From assembly GCF_030709675.1 (NCBI RefSeq), contig NZ_JAUZQD010000009.1:310001-374000 (forward strand): 64,000 nucleotides of DNA. Direction: 5' to 3'. The stretch is from Symbioplanes lichenis. GTDB lineage: Bacteria > Actinomycetota > Actinomycetes > Mycobacteriales > Micromonosporaceae. Position 1 is the first letter of the stretch, and each line of letters begins with the position of its first letter. Shown here in pieces: positions 57,248 to 64,000 of this stretch. Under the pieces are notes generated by a model. The model saw nothing but the letters and a program-made list of their open reading frames with translations. It did no database searches and was not told where the DNA came from. Position numbers and translations under genes: made by a program.

Positions 57248-57970
57248 TCAGTGCACGGCCACGGGCGTCCTCGCGGGCCGGGCGGCGGGCAGCCCGGCGC
57301 GGCGCGGGCCGGCCGGACTGATGTCGCGGCCGGCGGTCATGGTCGCGGCCAGGGCCTCGGCGCGCAGGCTGCGCAGGACGGCGGCGGCCTGCTCGGACTC
57401 GTGCCAGGCGGCCCGCTCGCGTTCGACGGCGGCCCGATATCGGTCCTGGCGGTGGTCGCGCACGGCCCAGCGCAGGGCGGCCTCCTGGGCGACCGGGTGC
57501 TTGCGGGCGTTCCAGCCGCCGCGGTGCGCGAGGGCCTCGTTGAGCTGCGCGATCGACAGCTCCCGGCGGCGGCACGCGGCGAGGGCGTTGCGGTGCAGGA
57601 AGCGTTCCCGGTCGGCGATCTCGGCCCGGGTGCGGCGCTGCTTGAGGACCGGGAAGGCGGCGGCCCGCAGGCACCGCCGGGCCTCGGTCTCCGCGGCGTC
57701 GAAGGCGGCCCAGGTCGCGTCGACCTCGGCCTGCGCCTGCTCCCAGGACTCCCGGCTCAGGCGCGCGGTCTCGGCGGCGTTTCGAGCGGCGGCGGCCAGC
57801 TGCTCGGCCCGGCCGGCGGCCGCGGGCACGACGGGACGTCCCCGCCGGGGCAAGGGGACCCGGGCCGCCGGCGCCGCCCCCGCGACGGGCCGGCGGGGCA
57901 GGGCGAGGGCCGCGATCATGGCGGCGAGGACGAGCAGCAGGGTCATCCAGACAACGGCGACGGTGTCCAT
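57248..57970 (-). CDS. Membrane-anchored coiled-coil protein of unknown function
   Basis: 240 residues from the ATG at 57970. One N-terminal membrane helix (about 5-24), a short Pro/Arg-rich linker, then an almost entirely helical, Ala/Arg/Glu-rich body (about 55-215), followed by a Pro-rich tail. No enzyme motif is seen. It may be a structural or scaffold protein at the membrane. Confidence 0.75.
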   Translation of the reverse strand: MDTVAVVWMTLLLVLAAMIAALALPRRPVAGAAPAARVPLPRRGRPVVPAAAGRAEQLAAAARNAAETARLSRESWEQAQAEVDATWAAFDAAETEARRCLRAAAFPVLKQRRTRAEIADRERFLHRNALAACRRRELSIAQLNEALAHRGGWNARKHPVAQEAALRWAVRDHRQDRYRAAVERERAAWHESEQAAAVLRSLRAEALAATMTAGRDISPAGPRRAGLPAARPARTPVAVH

Positions 57971-58114
57971 CTCGGCTTCTCTCGGTGCGTCGGTCACGCT
58001 CGGTGGTGGGTTCGACCGGCCCGGGTACGCACACAGCGCGACGAGCCGCGGCATCGCCCCCGTGGCACGGGGTTTCCGGGCGTGGCGGAGCGACGAAACA
58101 GTGCGGAAGAAAGG

Positions 58115-58441
58115 TCAGGCAGCCGGGGGCGCGCGCCCGGCGACGGTGCGCTGGTCGGCGCCGGAGTGCAGCACCGCGAACTCGCACACGGCTGCCGGCG
58201 AGTCGACGGCGGCGACGCTGCCCGAGGCAGGCTCGACGGCCTGGACGGCCGGAGCCTCGCTCACCTCACCCGGCGCCGGGGCGTCCACCACGGTGACGAC
58301 CGGGGCGGGCTCGGAGACCTCCGGGGCGGGACTCAGCGTGGGCACCGCGAAGGCGAGCGCGATCAGCGCCAGGCCCGTCAGGAACTGCAGCAGTCGCCGC
58401 CCGTCCCAGTGACGGGGGTGCAGGCGCGCGACGGTGGCCAC
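58115..58441 (-). CDS. Small membrane or secreted protein
   Basis: 108 residues from the GTG at 58441. TAAGTT is six bases upstream without a ribosome site, so it is probably leaderless. Basic start, hydrophobic helix (about 17-34), then a Pro/Ala/Val-rich acidic region with a single Cys (VCEFAVLHSG). Signal or anchor sequence; no known family. It lies upstream of the coiled-coil gene on the same strand. Confidence 0.65.
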   Translation of the reverse strand: MATVARLHPRHWDGRRLLQFLTGLALIALAFAVPTLSPAPEVSEPAPVVTVVDAPAPGEVSEAPAVQAVEPASGSVAAVDSPAAVCEFAVLHSGADQRTVAGRAPPAA

Positions 58442-58586
58442 GGAGTCAACTTACCCGCAACCGCAGGTCCGTGCACAGAACGCATCGACTGAGTGCTTCG
58501 TCCCACTCCTCAGGGTGACTGTTTCCGAGCTGACGGACCGTCACGAGACCACTCCCGACCGCCAGAAAGTGGGTACGGGCGCGAAC

Positions 58587-59450
58587 GTGAGGGACCATGG
58601 GGAGGTGGAATCTGTCACGGGCGCCGGCGAGCTGGCCGAGTGGATCACCGACGGCGGCGTGGTGGTGCTCAGCGGCGCCGGGCTGTCGACCGAGTCGGGC
58701 ATCCCCGACTACCGGGGGCCGTCCGGGCTGGCGCGGCGGGCGACGCCGATGACCTATCAGGCCTTCACCCGCGATCCCGACGCCCGGCAGCGCTACTGGG
58801 CGCGCAGTCACCTCGGGTGGCGCACGATCGGCGACGCCCGGCCCAACGACGGGCACCGGGCCGTCGCGCGGCTGCAGGAGCTCGGCCGCCTCGACGGCAT
58901 CATCACGCAGAACGTCGACGGCCTGCACCAGGCCGCGGGCGCGCACGGCGTGGTCGAGCTGCACGGCAACCTCTCCTGGATCATCTGCCTGGACTGCGGC
59001 GACCGCAGGCCCCGAGCCGAGCACTCCGCCCGCCTCGACGCCGCCAACCCCGGCTTCGGCGCCCGCATCTCGGCCGTCAACCCCGACGGCGACGTGGAGA
59101 TCGACGACGCGGAGCTGACCGGCTTCACAGTCGTCGACTGCACCGCGTGCGGGGGCATGCTGAAGCCCGACGTCGTCTACTTCGGCGAGACCGTCCCGGC
59201 GCCCCGCGTGAGCCGGAGCTTCGAGCTCGTCGCCGGCGCGCGCACCCTGCTGGTGCTGGGGTCCTCCCTGACGGTCATGTCGGGCCGCCGCTTCGTGCTG
59301 CGGGCCGCGAAGGACGGCATCCGGGTGGCAATCGTCAACCAGGGCGTGACGCGCGGCCATCCGTACGCGGGCCTGGTCGTCGACGCCCCCCTCGGCCAAG
59401 TGCTGCCCACCCTCGTCCGCCACGTCGAAGGCGTCCCCCTGCCCAGCTGA
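58587..59450 (+). CDS. Sir2-family NAD-dependent protein deacylase
   Basis: 287 residues from the GTG at 58587; an in-frame GTG at 58605 is also possible, and neither has a convincing ribosome site. NAD-binding GAGLSTESGIPDYRGP (about 26-41), catalytic TQNVDGLH and HGN (His in VVELHGN), zinc cysteines CLDC...CTAC, LKPDVVYFGE, LGSSLTV and AIVNQG. It removes acyl groups from lysine using NAD+, linking metabolism to protein activity. It stands alone. Confidence 0.93.
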   Translation: MRDHGEVESVTGAGELAEWITDGGVVVLSGAGLSTESGIPDYRGPSGLARRATPMTYQAFTRDPDARQRYWARSHLGWRTIGDARPNDGHRAVARLQELGRLDGIITQNVDGLHQAAGAHGVVELHGNLSWIICLDCGDRRPRAEHSARLDAANPGFGARISAVNPDGDVEIDDAELTGFTVVDCTACGGMLKPDVVYFGETVPAPRVSRSFELVAGARTLLVLGSSLTVMSGRRFVLRAAKDGIRVAIVNQGVTRGHPYAGLVVDAPLGQVLPTLVRHVEGVPLPS

Positions 59451-59713
59451 CCACGAACCCGGCCGCGGCACAACGAAGGGCGCGCCGATCAGCAGGCCCG
59501 CGCGGGAGACCCGGACGCCCGAACGGCTTCCGTACGGCCTGAGCGACCTCTGCGCGCCCGTGACGCGTGCTACGCGCGGGATGCGGGCCACGGGGATGCG
59601 GGCGATCGCTCGGCCAGGAGCAGCACCCCGTCGGCCAGGGGGCGGCGGCTGCCGTCGCCGGGTCACGAGATCATCACGGAGTCCGGGGAGACTCTTGCCC
59701 GCTTGTGGGCACA

Positions 59714-59742
59714 TTGACCAGCATTTGTGAAGTGTCTTAAAC
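59714..59742 (+). promoter_or_regulatory. Upstream promoter candidate for the LacI gene
   Basis: TTGACC at 59714-59719 and TTAAAC at 59737-59742, 17 bases apart, in A+T-richer DNA. The -10 match is weak. Confidence 0.3.
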
Positions 59743-59796
59743 GATTCAGGCTGCCCGCGGTTACCCAGCCGAAACCTAAATAAAGACGCCGACGCG

Positions 59797-59826
59797 TTGA
59801 CGTGACCGGGGTCACCGGAGTTAACT
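59797..59826 (+). promoter_or_regulatory. Proximal promoter candidate of the LacI gene
   Basis: TTGACG (59797-59802) and TTAACT (59821-59826), 18 bases apart. A perfect 14-bp palindrome (GTGACCGGGGTCAC, 59802-59815) fills the spacer. Confidence 0.4.
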
Positions 59827-59841
59827 GCCGGAACCGCTCCC

Positions 59842-59853
59842 GAAACCGGTTCC
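59842..59853. promoter_or_regulatory. LacI-type operator candidate
   Basis: GAAACCGGTTCC centred on a CG step, the usual shape of LacI/GalR operators, just downstream of the proximal start site, suggesting autorepression. Confidence 0.5.
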
Positions 59854-59894
59854 GAAACTGCGGTGTTACCGCGTTGACACAAGTCGGAGGACCA

Positions 59895-60902
<1,008 letters not shown>

Positions 60903-61015
60903 CCCCTCACGGACCATCAGGCGGGTCGCGCGAGTGACCGGCCGTCCCGCCCTGCGCGCAAGAACAGGGCACCCCCTCTCACCCCTCACCACACACCCCC
61001 TTCCAGGAGTCAGAG

Positions 61016-62698
<1,683 letters not shown>

Positions 62699-62704
62699 CC
62701 CGCT

Positions 62705-62745
62705 CCGCCGTCCCTCTCCCCCCGCGATCGGGAGAGGGACGGCGG
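62705..62745 (+). terminator. Intra-operon hairpin
   Basis: Fifteen-bp perfect stem (62705-62719 with 62731-62745), loop of 11 bases, no T-run. Between binding protein and ATPase genes; it can limit read-through or protect the 3' end of the more abundant binding-protein message. Confidence 0.65.
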
Positions 62746-62762
62746 TCGGCGTTTCCTGCACA

Positions 62763-62776
62763 AGGAAGCGTTTCCT
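62763..62776. promoter_or_regulatory. LacI-like palindrome before the ATPase gene
   Basis: AGGAA-GCGT-TTCCT, five-base perfect arms. GCGTTTCCT also occurs 20 bases earlier, giving a double half-site pattern just before the start at 62793. Confidence 0.45.
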
Positions 62777-62792
62777 CCGAGAAGGAACTGAC

Positions 62793-63877
<1,085 letters not shown>

Positions 63878-63881
<4 letters not shown>

Positions 63882-64000
63882 AGTACCTGATCCAGCGGAT
63901 CCTCTTCTACGTCTTCACGGCGTGGGCGGCGATCACGCTCAACTTCTTCATCCCCCGGATGATCCCCGGCGACCCGGTCAAGGCGCTGCTGTCCCGCTTC
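63878..64000 (+). CDS. ABC importer permease (DppB/OppB type), N-terminus only
   Basis: Forty-one codons inside the window from the GTG at 63878, which overlaps the ATPase stop. Sequence KYLIQRILFYVFTAWAAITLNFFIPRMIPGDP is the typical first helix and PGDP motif of DppB-like permeases. The rest continues past base 64000. Confidence 0.9.

Larger units (their letters stand above)
59451..59894. other. Regulatory spacer ahead of the LacI gene
   Basis: The left 200 bases show nothing definite. From about 59690 the G+C content drops and promoter-like and palindromic elements cluster: TTGACC-17-TTAAAC (59714-59742), TTGACG-18-TTAACT (59797-59826), GTGACC-GG-GGTCAC (59802-59815) and a LacI-type GAAACCGGTTCC (59842-59853). 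Confidence 0.6.

Noticed and set aside
59874..59879. TTGACA as the -35 of the LacI promoter
   Set aside because: It lies only 15 bases before the start codon, leaving no room for a -10 and start site.

Overview
The window is very G+C-rich DNA from an actinomycete, most likely a Micromonosporaceae-type (Actinoplanes-like) filamentous organism. This is an inference from gene content: a conservon (sensor kinase, Roadblock, DUF742, GTPase), Lsr2, F420-dependent enzymes including F420-dependent glucose-6-phosphate dehydrogenase, a class II HelD, two FliA/WhiG-type sigma factors as expected in motile-spore formers, many GTG/TTG starts and several apparently leaderless genes. I recognise no rRNA, tRNA, insertion sequence, prophage or CRISPR array, so it reads as ordinary chromosome with intergenic repeat expansions.

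Layout. 1-2.4 kb: start of an esterase, an unknown protein and a secreted beta-propeller. 2.8-6.5 kb: conservon cvnA-B-C-D plus a GAF protein, with overlapping genes. 6.6-8.1 kb: poorly coding DNA rich in tandem repeats. 8.1-15 kb: acyl-CoA dehydrogenase, trmB, a GAF/PAS histidine kinase, gamma-glutamyltransferase and a methyltransferase. 15-23.5 kb (minus strand): heterodimeric ABC exporter, secreted S33 peptidase and secreted M14 carboxypeptidase. 23.5-31.7 kb: sorbosone-dehydrogenase-like lipoprotein, sodium/solute symporter, S15 peptidase and GH97 glycosidase. 31.6-38 kb: TetR/FAD-monooxygenase pair, HAD phosphatase, F420 enzymes and a glycosyltransferase.

38-42.3 kb is the most interesting region. 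One 636-residue protein joins an ECF sigma factor, a zinc-binding anti-sigma motif (Cx24Hx3Cx2C), a membrane helix and an extracytoplasmic GH128-like glycosidase domain. Divergent from it lie an RsbW-like ATPase, a SpoIIE-type phosphatase and a MarR regulator. It looks like a self-contained wall- or glucan-sensing transcription switch beside a partner-switching module.

42.4-59.5 kb: a third F420-type enzyme, lsr2, a D,D-carboxypeptidase with a coupled 40-codon upstream ORF, small membrane proteins, a divergent PIG-L protein, two FliA/WhiG-like sigma genes flanking helD and a lipoprotein, a DEAD-box helicase, a permuted papain-like protein, an App1-type phosphatase and a Sir2 deacylase. 59.9-64 kb: a LacI regulator followed by an oligosaccharide/peptide ABC importer (binding protein, ATPase, start of a permease) with LacI-style palindromes.

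The many secreted hydrolases (M14, S33, S15, GH97, GGT, carboxypeptidase) and importers fit a soil saprophyte. Functional assignments rest on motifs read by eye; no database search was possible.
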